Assembly (NCBI GenBank): GCA_002361335.1
Contig: DESS01000228.1
Coordinates: 17,188 to 60,338, forward strand
Reading direction: 5' to 3'
Length of the DNA: 43,151 bases
Source of the DNA: Richelia sp. UBA3308
Lineage (GTDB): Bacteria; Cyanobacteriota; Cyanobacteriia; Cyanobacteriales; Nostocaceae
A program made the position numbers and the translations under genes. Shown here piece by piece: positions 25,875 to 34,493 of this stretch (its first letter is position 1; each line of letters starts with the position of its first letter). Below the pieces are notes generated by a model. The model worked only from the letters and a program-made list of their open reading frames with translations. It was not told where the DNA came from and ran no database searches.

Positions 25875-27284
25875 TCAATTAATAGCTGATTCTTTACCAA
25901 AAAATTTGTACAACTTTCCCATTCCTTTGGGAGTTCCACCATACCAACGTATAAGAACTTGTGCTAATCGTTGGTGATCGTGACGCACGCAACCTGTTTC
26001 ATCTTCACTCATCACGTTAGCTAAAACTATTCTGCGCCCGCAAAGAGTTACTTCTTCGCGATCCAAAAATACTGGATGGGAATTTTCTTTAGCATAGCGG
26101 ATAAGGGCACGCGCAGTTGGAGACTTTTTATGTACTAAAACCGCATCAAACAACTGTTGTCCACAAGCTTTATCAATAGATTGAATGTGATTGGCAACTG
26201 TGTATCCTTCAGTTTCTCCCGGTTGAGTCATAATGTTACACACATATATTTTAGGCACCGATTTTGCGGCGATCGCTGTTGCAATTTCGGGTACCAAAAG
26301 ATTGGGAATCACACTGGTGTAAAGACTACCCGGACCCATGATAATATAATCAGCATCTTTAATTGCCCTAATCGCAGCGGGTAAAGCTGGCGGATTAACC
26401 GGAGTGCAGCCAATTTTGACAACTTTACCTCCAGCTTTGGTAATGTTTGATTCACCTTGAATACGACGGCCATCCGCTAATTCAGCCCAAAGACGAACAT
26501 CGCTAAGGGTTGCTGGAAGTACTTGTCCTCTAATGGCTAGCACCTTAGAACTGGCTGCAACTGCTCGCTCTAAATCGCCAGTAATTTCACTCATTGCTGT
26601 CAAGAACAAATTGCCAAAACTATGACCAGTTAAACCGTCTCCAGCACTGAAGCGATATTGAAACAACTCTGTCAATAATTTTTCTTCATCCGCCAAAGCT
26701 GCTAAACAATTACGAATATCTCCTGGTGGTAATACACCAAATTCTTGACGCAACCTGCCGGAGGAACCACCATCATCAGCAACGGTAACAATAGCAGTAA
26801 TATTGGCGCTGTAATTCTTAAGTCCTCTCAACAACGTAGAAAGTCCAGTACCACCTCCAATTACAACAATTTTCGGTCCTCTATATAATCTACGATGGGC
26901 TAAGAGTACATCAACTAATTCTTGGTTACCTTCTGGTTTTAATACTTTAGTAATCGAACTTACCGTGCGAGTTTGTCCCCAAAGTAGTAACAGCAAACCA
27001 CCAATCATCACTACAGGTCCGCTGATGTAGTAAGGTATAATGTCGGTAATTAAGGAGAGTACGCCTCGAACCAACTCCAGCACCCAGAAAATTGGTGTTA
27101 ATCCGCTCCAAATAGCGAAGCCCAGACTTGCTAGTACTACGCCCGCCATACTCATTAAAAACCAACGTTTTACCGATAACCCAGGGGACAACCACTTAAA
27201 CCACTGATTAACTCGACGGGGAGTGCGACGGCGCGACTGTTGTTGCATGACGTTAAAAGCTTGTCTAAGAAAACCAATTGACAT
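25875..27284 (-). CDS. YvcK-like protein (gluconeogenesis factor / CofD-like fold), membrane-anchored
   Basis: A 469-aa protein. Residues about 135-450 form the YvcK domain with the nucleotide-binding IVVIGGGTGLSTLLRGLK, TVADDGGSSGRLRQEFGVLPPGDIRNCLAALA and GPGSLYTSVIPNLLV. In firmicutes YvcK binds UDP-GlcNAc and controls carbon flow and cell-wall synthesis. The N-terminus is distinctive: a basic, Arg-rich leader (18-24) and two hydrophobic segments (about 41-63 and 87-103), so this version is anchored in the membrane, as is usual in cyanobacteria. Monocistronic, ending 30 bp from repeat-rich DNA. Confidence 0.9.
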   Translation of the reverse strand: MSIGFLRQAFNVMQQQSRRRTPRRVNQWFKWLSPGLSVKRWFLMSMAGVVLASLGFAIWSGLTPIFWVLELVRGVLSLITDIIPYYISGPVVMIGGLLLLLWGQTRTVSSITKVLKPEGNQELVDVLLAHRRLYRGPKIVVIGGGTGLSTLLRGLKNYSANITAIVTVADDGGSSGRLRQEFGVLPPGDIRNCLAALADEEKLLTELFQYRFSAGDGLTGHSFGNLFLTAMSEITGDLERAVAASSKVLAIRGQVLPATLSDVRLWAELADGRRIQGESNITKAGGKVVKIGCTPVNPPALPAAIRAIKDADYIIMGPGSLYTSVIPNLLVPEIATAIAAKSVPKIYVCNIMTQPGETEGYTVANHIQSIDKACGQQLFDAVLVHKKSPTARALIRYAKENSHPVFLDREEVTLCGRRIVLANVMSEDETGCVRHDHQRLAQVLIRWYGGTPKGMGKLYKFFGKESAIN

Positions 27285-27463
27285 ATCGCAATCGTAAACA
27301 GTGGTCTAAACAATAATTAATTGAGAATTTATATTAAGAGCATTTAACTCTTAGCATGGAATTATTACAATTTGCAATTCCAATTTAAATAAACTCATGT
27401 AGTTAACTTAGCGAGAAAATCGACGTAAAATCACTGTCGTTATATGAAAATAAAGTAAAGTAA

Positions 27464-27955
27464 ATGCAAAGAAAAATTTTAGGATTAGATCCAGGATTGG
27501 CAATTTTAGGTTTTGGAGTAATTATATGTCAAAAAAGTCAAGTTAACTTACCTGCTTATTCCGTGGAATTACTAGATTTTGGCATCATTAGTACACCTTC
27601 TGATACTCCAGTAGAGCAAAGACTATGTACCCTTTATGATGATTTACATACTGTAATTGAAGAATTCCAACCAGATTTGGTCGCAATTGAAAAATTATTC
27701 TTTTACCGTATGTCGAACACAATCTTAGTTGCTCAAGCCAGAGGAATCATCATGTTGGTTCTGGGGCAACATCGTTTACCTATAGTAGAATTTGCACCTG
27801 CTCAAATTAAACTAGCTTTAGCCGGTTATGGCAAGGCTGAAAAATACGAAGTACAAGAAGCAGTGGCACGAGAATTAGATTTAGACTACATTCCTCGTCC
27901 CGATGATGCCGCTGATGCTTTGGCGATCGCATTAACAGCATGGATTCAGTCTTAA
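27464..27955 (+). CDS. ruvC: Holliday junction resolvase RuvC
   Basis: A 163-aa endonuclease that cleaves four-way junctions in the RuvABC pathway. The four acidic catalytic residues are in place: D9 in ILGLDPGL, E76 in VAIEKLFF, and D148 and D151 in DDAADALAIAL. QARGIIMLV and VEFAPAQIKLALAGYGKAEK are conserved RuvC segments. Length is normal. No ruvA or ruvB next to it. A short stem AAAGTATT/AATACTTT begins at 27954, at the very end of the gene, and may act as a weak transcript end. Confidence 0.94.
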   Translation: MQRKILGLDPGLAILGFGVIICQKSQVNLPAYSVELLDFGIISTPSDTPVEQRLCTLYDDLHTVIEEFQPDLVAIEKLFFYRMSNTILVAQARGIIMLVLGQHRLPIVEFAPAQIKLALAGYGKAEKYEVQEAVARELDLDYIPRPDDAADALAIALTAWIQS

Positions 27956-28451
27956 AGTATTATAAATACTTTATAAATATTCTCTGTTACTCAAAGTAAT
28001 TCTACCGATGGTTTTAGATAAAATAATTATTAATTTTTATAAATTTTACTTTTTATTAAACAAACTTAAAATTTACATTAAGTTTGGAGGAACTCATAAA
28101 ATTAGAGTCCTATGTCTTGATAAACTTTATATTATACACTTTACAAGTAAATAACTAAAGTTTTTATCGCAATATTTTAGTCGTAATTAGTCAATTTTTT
28201 TCTAACAACTTGTAGCAATATCAACATCGGCGAATTTTCTCCATTGAAATCAATTCGACAGAGTATGGGCAGAAGTATATAGCACAAGGAGGTACCACCT
28301 TGCAAAATCCACAACTAAGCCCGAAAGACAGAATTATTAACCCTTAATTAACCTCCTGCAACAGAAGTTTATCAACATCCTAAATTCTTCCAACTCATAT
28401 AGGATTGTTATTACATTTACTTGTAGTTAATTGCTTAAGTGTCTTCAAAAT
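27956..28451. other. Intergenic 0.5 kb, no gene seen
   Basis: AT-rich, with no supportable ORF. A near-perfect 16-bp palindrome AAGGAGGTACCACCTT is at 28286-28301. Otherwise nothing recognisable. Confidence 0.5.
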
Positions 28452-29051
28452 ATGACTTCCACTACCTCTTCTTCAAAAAGGAAATTTCCAAGCCAAGCAA
28501 TACTGGCTAAAATTTTTCATTGGGTTAACATTGTCAGTTTGTTTATTATGCTTACTAGCGGATTACAAATTTACAACGCGAACCCAGTTTTTGGTGGGCG
28601 TGGGGGTTTGCATATTCCCCCAATATTTACTTTGGGAGGTTGGCTTGCTGGAGGTAGACATTGGCATTTTGCTGCGATGTGGCTATTTTCGCTGAATCTT
28701 TTATGGTATGGAATTTACGTTTTAATTAGTCGCAGGTGGCGACATCGGTTTGTCAGCAGCAAAGATTTAAAGGCTTTACAAAAAACTCAAAATTCCAAAC
28801 GTATAGTTTATGCTTGGCATCGTATTGTATATACAAGCATTATTCCTATTTTACTTTTAGCATTATTCACGGGAATAGGAATGTATAAACCGGCTCAATT
28901 CCCTTGGATTGTAGATATATTTGGTAGTTGGCAAGCACTACGAATTGTTCACTTTTCTTCAGTACCATTAGTAGTTTTGTTTGCTATAGTTCATTCCCGG
29001 TTGGCGGCAAAAGCAGGTGGCTCCGAACTAACTGAATCTATGTTTTGGTAA
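28452..29051 (+). CDS. Membrane cytochrome b (b561/thiosulfate reductase type)
   Basis: The longest frame opens at TTG (28431); ATG at 28452 (MTSTTSSSKRK) is the likelier start, 199 aa. Four transmembrane helices carry the histidines expected of a di-heme cytochrome b: FHWVN early, RHWHFAA in the second helix, YAWHRIVY and VHFSSVP / AIVHSRL in the last two. Such proteins deliver electrons between quinone and a periplasmic molybdopterin or nickel enzyme. In many cyanobacteria I would expect a molybdopterin (YedY/sulfite oxidase-like) gene next to it; here only short unassigned frames follow. Partner unknown. Confidence 0.82.
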   Translation: MTSTTSSSKRKFPSQAILAKIFHWVNIVSLFIMLTSGLQIYNANPVFGGRGGLHIPPIFTLGGWLAGGRHWHFAAMWLFSLNLLWYGIYVLISRRWRHRFVSSKDLKALQKTQNSKRIVYAWHRIVYTSIIPILLLALFTGIGMYKPAQFPWIVDIFGSWQALRIVHFSSVPLVVLFAIVHSRLAAKAGGSELTESMFW

Positions 29052-29423
29052 TTGATAATTTTTCATAAATTTAATTTATGGCTCTATGGCGATACGGAAA
29101 CCGATGCTGTTAGGGACTCATCAGTTCTCAAACAGCCAAGTTTATCGCCAAATTTTCAGTTAATTTATTCAATTAATGAACAATATTTACTAATACCAGT
29201 TAGAGATTTTACAAAGAGGAATAAACATCGGTTGTTTCCGTAAACTCGATCCTTTTTTTACAGCAATGCATATCAACAGGGTTTGTAATTTCTACTTTGA
29301 TGCTCACGAAAATATTAAGCATTTTACGCCATTACTAGATTTAATAAGTCCAGAAATGATTGAGAAACATGCCCAAGCCGCAATTGATTTTATTAAGTAA
29401 GCCGGCGTTAAAAATTCAAGGAA

Positions 29424-29466
29424 TTTCATTGCGAGTGCAACGGAGTGAAACGAAGCAATCGCAAGC
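29424..29466. repeat. CATTGCGAG...AGCAATCGCAAG dispersed repeat
   Basis: TTTCATTGCGAGTGCAACGG followed by gtgaaacgaagcaatcgcaag. A GCGA / TCGC-closed hairpin with a GGAGTGAAACGAAGC interior is a familiar dispersed repeat of Nostocales genomes. Non-coding. Confidence 0.6.
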
Positions 29467-29502
29467 TTTTTAGGTATATTTACATTCTGTTACATAATTC
29501 GA

Positions 29503-29525
29503 TTTATTTGTGCCGAGTTACTTAT
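29503..29525 (-). repeat. Shared GCCGAGTT/GGCACAAATAAA motif, copy 2
   Basis: Inverse orientation of the copy at 20655-20677. Confidence 0.5.
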
Positions 29526-29591
29526 CGCTGGAGTTGAGAAGAGAATGGAGGAGTAAGAAATTTTCTCCTCATCTCCCCATGCCCTACAGCC

Positions 29592-32138
29592 CTAATTCCT
29601 AGCTTTCAACTTAGGATAAGCAATTCGCTTGTGATGGAATTGTTGCCAGACTCTGACGAAGATTTCGGCTATTTTCGACATTTCTTGGCGTTTTAAGCCG
29701 GAATCTAGGAGTTGATTATCTTTCCATCTAGCCCGTAAAATATTATTAACCATATTTAAGGCTTTTTCTGGTGTCGCATCTCTTAGCGATCGCAATGCGG
29801 CTTCACAAGAGTCAGCTAACATGACTATTGCAGTCTCCCGGGACTGAGGGATCGGTCCATCATAACGAAAATCTTCTTCTTTGATTTTTAATGTGGGATT
29901 AACATTCGCTATTTCTTGTGCTTGGTGATAGAAATAAGCAATTTGCATTGTTCCTTGATGTTCTGGAATAAATGCCTGTATTGCGGTTGGTAAACTATGT
30001 TTCCTTGCCATAGTTAATCCAGCACTGACATGCTTTTTAATGATATCCGCACTTATCCAAGGGTCATTAATTTCTGTTTCATGCTTATTTGGTCCTCCCA
30101 TCTGATTTTCGATAAATCCCATTGGGTCGTGCATTTTACCAATATCATGATATAATGTCCCTGCTCTAACTAATTCAACATTGCATCCAAGTTCTTTGGC
30201 TGCTGCTTCGGCTAAGGTAGCCACAAACAAAGTATGTTGAAAAGTTCCGGGGGCTTCTGTAGCCAAGCGTTTGAGTAAGGGACGATTGGGAGAAGCAAGT
30301 TCTGCCAAACGTATAGGAGTAACTAAGTCAAAGAGTTTCTCTAGATAGGGACTCAATCCTAAAGCTACAATACTCCAACCCAAACCAGATAAAGCTAATA
30401 ATCCTGCTTCCTGAAATACAAGGTTATATGTTGGGGTAAACGCCGTACCTAGCATTACCTTTAACAACAAGTAGACACCGCCTTCTGTTAAGGAAATTCC
30501 AAATCCTAATACTGCTAATTCTTCCCGGGAACGTAAGCGTTGTGCCATGCAGGAACCGAGTATTCCTCCTGCTGCACCAGCGATGATTGCTGTATTGCCT
30601 ACATCCAAATTCATCGGCACTAATAGAGTCAACAGCAATCCAATAACTGTAATACCTAAATTGCGCCCGTAGAAGCTTCCCAACAGCAAACCAACGGCAC
30701 TCCAAGTTGTAAAAGGTATCTCAAAAACGAGTAACGATGGACAAGATAGTGTCAGCAATAATACTAAAAACCGATCGCTTTGACGCAATCGAATTTTCAA
30801 GCGCTTTTCTACTAAGGCATAAATACCAATTGCTGCTGCAACCGCACTTCCTAAATATGTTAAACCCAGCCAATTAATTTCGCGGCGAATCAAATGATAA
30901 TTTTCTAATACCGCTAAATTCCAAGCTGTAATTTCTTGTCCTTTTCTAACAATTAATTCGTCTTTTTGAACTGTTACCATTACCGGCTGTATTTCTGCTG
31001 CAGCAATTGATGCTTGTAGTTCTGTTTGTTGTTCGTCTTTCCTTAAATTCGGCTGTAAAACGCTTACCAATAATTTAGTAGCCCAGGTTTTAGCATCTAA
31101 TGGTACTAATCTTTCTGATTTTTCTAGATGCAGGTTAATTACGTATTCCAAATTTTCTTGGGGTAATCCAGGATGAATGCCCTGGGCTAGGATTAATTGG
31201 GCACTTTGCACTATACCCATTTGAATTTTCGACCATCCTTCGTCGCTAAACTCAAGTATAGTAGTATCGTCGTATACTATTCCCCCAGGCTTTGAAAGGC
31301 TAATTTCTGCTAGTTGGGCTTTGGCTTGAGCGTACAGTTGTCGTGTTTGTTCTATTTTCCCAATCAGCGATCGCAAATTTGTCAGGGAAGTTTTAGCACG
31401 ATATAACTGTAATTGACTTAGCGCTTCTTTGAAGTTGGGGTTTTGAGTAACCGAATTGATACTTTGAGTATTAGTTAGGGAATTATCGTTTCTATTGACT
31501 ACAACTCTAGACTTAAGTTTTCCCTGACTGGCAACATTGTCATTACCATCCGCTAAAAATAGTAATAATTGTTTCCACTCTTGCTCGGAAGTAGAACGGA
31601 GATAATTTTGTGTATAAGCACGCAATACTTCGGTGTCAAAAAAAGGAAAAGAACCAGCTCTCTTGCGGATTTCGTTTCCTTGTTGTAGCAATTGTTGTAA
31701 ATTCTGCTCAATTGTTTCGTTAACTCGCTTATCCACCATTAACCATTGCCGGGAATTGTCTCTGGCAGCTTCGCGGAGTATTTCTGTTTGCTGTTTATCT
31801 TCTATAGTCGCAGTATAAGGCGCAACAATCGTCTCGGTAGCTATCGCTCCTTCATGCAACTGCGGTTGGCTGTATAACTTGTGCCCCATTACTCCTGTGA
31901 TGGTAACCAAAGCAATCGCAAACACAACCGAAGAATGCTGAGGAATAAAGCCCCAACAAGCTGCGTAAATACCACATTTAGCTTTAACCGACTTTACCAT
32001 TGAGTTGGAGCAGAAGGATTTTTTATACCGATTTATCTGACCTGTTTTAGATACATACCAGCGACGAAACGCTTTGTGTCGTCGTCCCCAGATAGCTACT
32101 GTTTGAGTTAAAGATTTCAAAAATGGCTGCGTTTTCAT
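29592..32138 (-). CDS. 7TM-HD family phosphohydrolase (PgpH-like)
   Basis: A large membrane protein of about 848 aa. The frame may begin at GTG (32141), but ATG follows at 32138. There is one N-terminal hydrophobic segment, a periplasmic/lumenal domain (about 90-400, 7TMR-HDED type), and then a cluster of seven transmembrane helices (about 420-610). The C-terminal HD phosphohydrolase domain contains the HD signature in LYHDIGKMHDPMGF near residue 665, and KHVSAGLTMARKHSLP and ADSCEAALRSLRDATPEKA follow. The firmicute homologue PgpH degrades cyclic di-AMP; that substrate is plausible here but not shown. Conserved in cyanobacteria. No cyclase gene nearby. Confidence 0.9.
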   Translation of the reverse strand: MKTQPFLKSLTQTVAIWGRRHKAFRRWYVSKTGQINRYKKSFCSNSMVKSVKAKCGIYAACWGFIPQHSSVVFAIALVTITGVMGHKLYSQPQLHEGAIATETIVAPYTATIEDKQQTEILREAARDNSRQWLMVDKRVNETIEQNLQQLLQQGNEIRKRAGSFPFFDTEVLRAYTQNYLRSTSEQEWKQLLLFLADGNDNVASQGKLKSRVVVNRNDNSLTNTQSINSVTQNPNFKEALSQLQLYRAKTSLTNLRSLIGKIEQTRQLYAQAKAQLAEISLSKPGGIVYDDTTILEFSDEGWSKIQMGIVQSAQLILAQGIHPGLPQENLEYVINLHLEKSERLVPLDAKTWATKLLVSVLQPNLRKDEQQTELQASIAAAEIQPVMVTVQKDELIVRKGQEITAWNLAVLENYHLIRREINWLGLTYLGSAVAAAIGIYALVEKRLKIRLRQSDRFLVLLLTLSCPSLLVFEIPFTTWSAVGLLLGSFYGRNLGITVIGLLLTLLVPMNLDVGNTAIIAGAAGGILGSCMAQRLRSREELAVLGFGISLTEGGVYLLLKVMLGTAFTPTYNLVFQEAGLLALSGLGWSIVALGLSPYLEKLFDLVTPIRLAELASPNRPLLKRLATEAPGTFQHTLFVATLAEAAAKELGCNVELVRAGTLYHDIGKMHDPMGFIENQMGGPNKHETEINDPWISADIIKKHVSAGLTMARKHSLPTAIQAFIPEHQGTMQIAYFYHQAQEIANVNPTLKIKEEDFRYDGPIPQSRETAIVMLADSCEAALRSLRDATPEKALNMVNNILRARWKDNQLLDSGLKRQEMSKIAEIFVRVWQQFHHKRIAYPKLKARN

Positions 32139-32359
32139 CACCTATGACCGCAATTGCTTATAAGAATGGTTAAATACCAGACAATTCTGAACCGAAGCAG
32201 GCTTAAAGCTATTTGCTGCCATCATAGTTACCATTTGATGTAAATACTGGGTTTATTCCGTAATAAGTATAGTTTTTTGCTCAAAAAAGATTTTTAACTA
32301 TCTTAATGGCGGTAAACGTGCATTATTGTTGGCGCAGAGTAGACTTCGGATAAATAGAG

Positions 32360-33283
32360 TTAACGCAAACGGATGATATATGGGGCTGCAATTGCCTCAT
32401 TAGGAGAAAATGGCGAAAAATTCAAATAACTACTTCTAGCCTCCTTTGTCTGTGAACTTTCTGCTAACAGGTGATATGCTCCCGACCATACAGCCACAAG
32501 TGCATCAGCTAATTTTACCATCTGGTAAAAGTTAGTTAATCCCCACTGTGCTAATTTTGCCTCATCTAATTCTAAGTGCCAAGTTATGGGTATACCACCC
32601 ATGCTGTTATAAGCACCCGAAATTGCACCTGCCATCGCACCACAAGCCTGTGAATTGTGTTTATTTTGAATCGCTCGTAAACAAGTAAGACGAAAATCTT
32701 CCCTAGTACTTGCAAAGCAATAAAAAGCCTCGATAATGGTATTACTTATATTATTTTCTTTGCCTAAGAAATTTTGTAATTTACAATATCCAGCATTTTC
32801 AGCTATTATATTGTTGACTATTTCTAGTTTTTTTGGTAAGTCACTTGTAGTTTCGCCGATAAAAGAAATAATTTCTGAAACGAGAGTATTTGGATTTATT
32901 TTTTCATTTAATGACTGAGCTATAAGATATGATAATGTTAATATTCCATCCCTTAAAATCGGATGATTATTGCTTTTTATATTCAATAGTAAGTTTTCTC
33001 GTAATTTTATTTGATTTTCGTGAAAAAATAAGGCAAGGGGCAAATTAGCTAAAATTATGTTTGCCAAAATCAAATTGTATGGCAATTCTAAATCCCATAT
33101 TGAGGATTGAAATTGGTTCCATTCCTCCAAATCAAATCTACCCCGTGCAATTAAACTTTCGATTCCTTTGACTGCTACTTTGTGACCTATAAGAGGTTCT
33201 TCGACTTTTGCCGCGGCTAAACTTTGGCCAATTAAACTTCCTACCAAAGTGCCCCGAACTCTACTTGTAAGTGAATAGCGCAT
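32360..33283 (-). CDS. ADP-ribosylglycohydrolase-fold protein without metal-binding residues
   Basis: A 307-aa helical protein with ADP-ribosylglycohydrolase/DraG architecture: N-terminal RVRGTLVGSLIGQSLAAAKVEEP and near the C-terminus ACGAMAGAISGAYNSMGGIPITW. In active members the N-terminal segment ends GxxxGDALG and the later motif is GDTDTxAAxxGAxxGA; here the aspartates that bind the Mg pair are replaced (GQSLA; NSQACGAM). The fold appears kept but catalysis is unlikely. The frame is intact, arguing for a retained structural or binding role. It is separated from aroQ by a strong 16-bp hairpin. Role unknown. Confidence 0.65.
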   Translation of the reverse strand: MRYSLTSRVRGTLVGSLIGQSLAAAKVEEPLIGHKVAVKGIESLIARGRFDLEEWNQFQSSIWDLELPYNLILANIILANLPLALFFHENQIKLRENLLLNIKSNNHPILRDGILTLSYLIAQSLNEKINPNTLVSEIISFIGETTSDLPKKLEIVNNIIAENAGYCKLQNFLGKENNISNTIIEAFYCFASTREDFRLTCLRAIQNKHNSQACGAMAGAISGAYNSMGGIPITWHLELDEAKLAQWGLTNFYQMVKLADALVAVWSGAYHLLAESSQTKEARSSYLNFSPFSPNEAIAAPYIIRLR

Positions 33284-33415
33284 ATAGTTCCTAAAAACAC
33301 TCGTCAGATACTCATGAGTTTATAACTACCATTTACATCAACACTCCTACGGAATTTTTCGCAAATTCTAGGAGTGAAGTCATAATGTTTATTAGAAAAT
33401 ATTATCATTTGAATA

Positions 33416-33465
33416 GTATTAAGAACTTAGAGTAAATCACTGAAAACATTCTAAGTTCTTAATAC
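33416..33465. terminator. Perfect 16-bp stem-loop at the 3' end of aroQ
   Basis: GTATTAAGAACTTAGA (33416-33431) is the exact reverse complement of TCTAAGTTCTTAATAC (33450-33465), with an 18-nt loop. It starts 6 nt after the aroQ stop in the direction of transcription. No clear U-run follows, so it may stabilise the mRNA end or be a repeat rather than a classical terminator. Confidence 0.65.
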
Positions 33466-33470
33466 ATCAC

Positions 33471-33965
33471 TTAAGAGTATCTGAGGTGATATACTAAAGC
33501 CTGCAATCCTAAAAGATAGCTTTTCGCGCCAAAGCCACTAATTTGCCCAATCGCGACTGGTGCAATATATGAATGATGTCGAAATTCTTCCCTACAATAT
33601 ATATTGCTCAAATGTACTTCTACCGTCGGTAAATTTACCCCCGTGATCGCATCTCGTAATGCTACACTCGTATGGGTATAAGCTCCAGCATTAATAATAA
33701 TGCCTTGGTGTTTGAATAATGCATCATGAATGGCATCCACCAAAGCGCCTTCATGATTAGACTGCACGGCAGATACATTTGCTGACAAAGAACGCCCTTC
33801 TTCTAGTAGCAGATCATTAATGTCAGCTAGGCGTATAGAACCGTAAATTCCTGGTTCGCGAGTTCCCAGTAAATTAAGATTCGGTCCGTGCAGTACTAAA
33901 ATGCTTAAGGGAGGGAAGGTCTCCTCCCGAGCATTTGAGCTATCTACCACGGCGAGAACGCTCAT
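33471..33965 (-). CDS. aroQ: 3-Dehydroquinate dehydratase, type II
   Basis: A 164-aa enzyme of the shikimate pathway. Type II marks are ILVLHGPNLNLLGTREPGIYG with catalytic Y41, SNHEGALVDAIH (70-80), NAGAYTHTSVALRDA, and VEVHLSNIYCREEFRHHSYI with catalytic H118. About 20 residues precede the usual start (MSVLAVVDSSNAREETFPPL); cyanobacterial AroQ often has such a leader. There is no strong Shine-Dalgarno in front of the ATG, and the upstream small ORF overlaps it by 26 bp in another frame, suggesting translational coupling. Confidence 0.93.
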   Translation of the reverse strand: MSVLAVVDSSNAREETFPPLSILVLHGPNLNLLGTREPGIYGSIRLADINDLLLEEGRSLSANVSAVQSNHEGALVDAIHDALFKHQGIIINAGAYTHTSVALRDAITGVNLPTVEVHLSNIYCREEFRHHSYIAPVAIGQISGFGAKSYLLGLQALVYHLRYS

Positions 33966-34080
33966 CTACAGGAATCGGAATTAATTCTGCTTCTGGCTCA
34001 GCTTGTGGCCCTAAAAGGGCATCAATCAGCTTGCGCGCTAATTCCTTAAGCTTTTCGAGCACCTTTTCGATATAATCCAT
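33940..34080 (-). CDS. Small ORF overlapping the aroQ start
   Basis: A 46-aa frame starting ATG at 34080 and ending TAG at 33940, out of frame with and overlapping aroQ by 26 bp. It reads MDYIEKVLEKLKELARKLID, then ALLGPQAEPEAELIPIPVDE and RSRRGR: an amphipathic lysine/leucine helix, an acidic proline-rich linker and a basic end. A good ribosome-binding site (AGGAG) lies 11 nt before the ATG, which the aroQ start itself lacks. It may be a real microprotein, a leader that couples translation to aroQ, or both. No family recognised. Confidence 0.6.
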   Translation of the reverse strand: MDYIEKVLEKLKELARKLIDALLGPQAEPEAELIPIPVDERSRRGR

Positions 34081-34493
34081 TAAACTGAACGCTCCTGAGA
34101 TACTAACTCAAATGTCAACTACAGGCTAAGTCGAAACTAACGTAAAAACAGCACCGCTGGTTGATATACTTATTGATACCAACCCCTGGATTGTCGAGGG
34201 AGTAATTCATAATCAATTCGGGTGATTTCTCCCTTTACTATTTTAGATTATCACATTCGTCATGAGTAGGGGAGCATTGGACTTATTAAGAGATGATATT
34301 GTTCACACTCCCTGTTTTAGATTTTAAATTTAAAATTTTGGATTAAAGATTCCCCCACTAACTTAAATTTCTTAAATTAATAACAGTCAATGCTGCCAAA
34401 TTTATTTGTGGAACTTTTAAGGGCATTGACAACGAACGTATGCGTGTTACAGTGTAACGCCGCACATTTTACGGCTGCAAAGCATGGTGCTAA
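34081..34493. other. Intergenic 0.4 kb between topA and the aroQ unit
   Basis: The palindrome GTTACA-G-TGTAAC at 34446-34458 lies 36 bp after the topA stop; no T-run. The promoter of the sORF-aroQ unit must be here. Nothing else recognisable. Confidence 0.5.

Larger units (their letters stand above)
29052..29591. other. Decayed intergenic DNA after the cytochrome b gene
   Basis: Short open stretches exist (for example 29266-29400, MHINRVCNFYFDAHENIKHF onward, 44 aa) and look like worn coding DNA but match nothing I recognise. Also holds a GCGA...TCGC repeat (29424-29466) and the inverted GTCGGCACAAATAAA-type motif (29503-29525). Confidence 0.4.

Noticed and set aside
29052..29243. Frame of 63 codons directly after the cytochrome b stop
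   Set aside because: No recognisable motif and poor coding character; better described as worn intergenic DNA.
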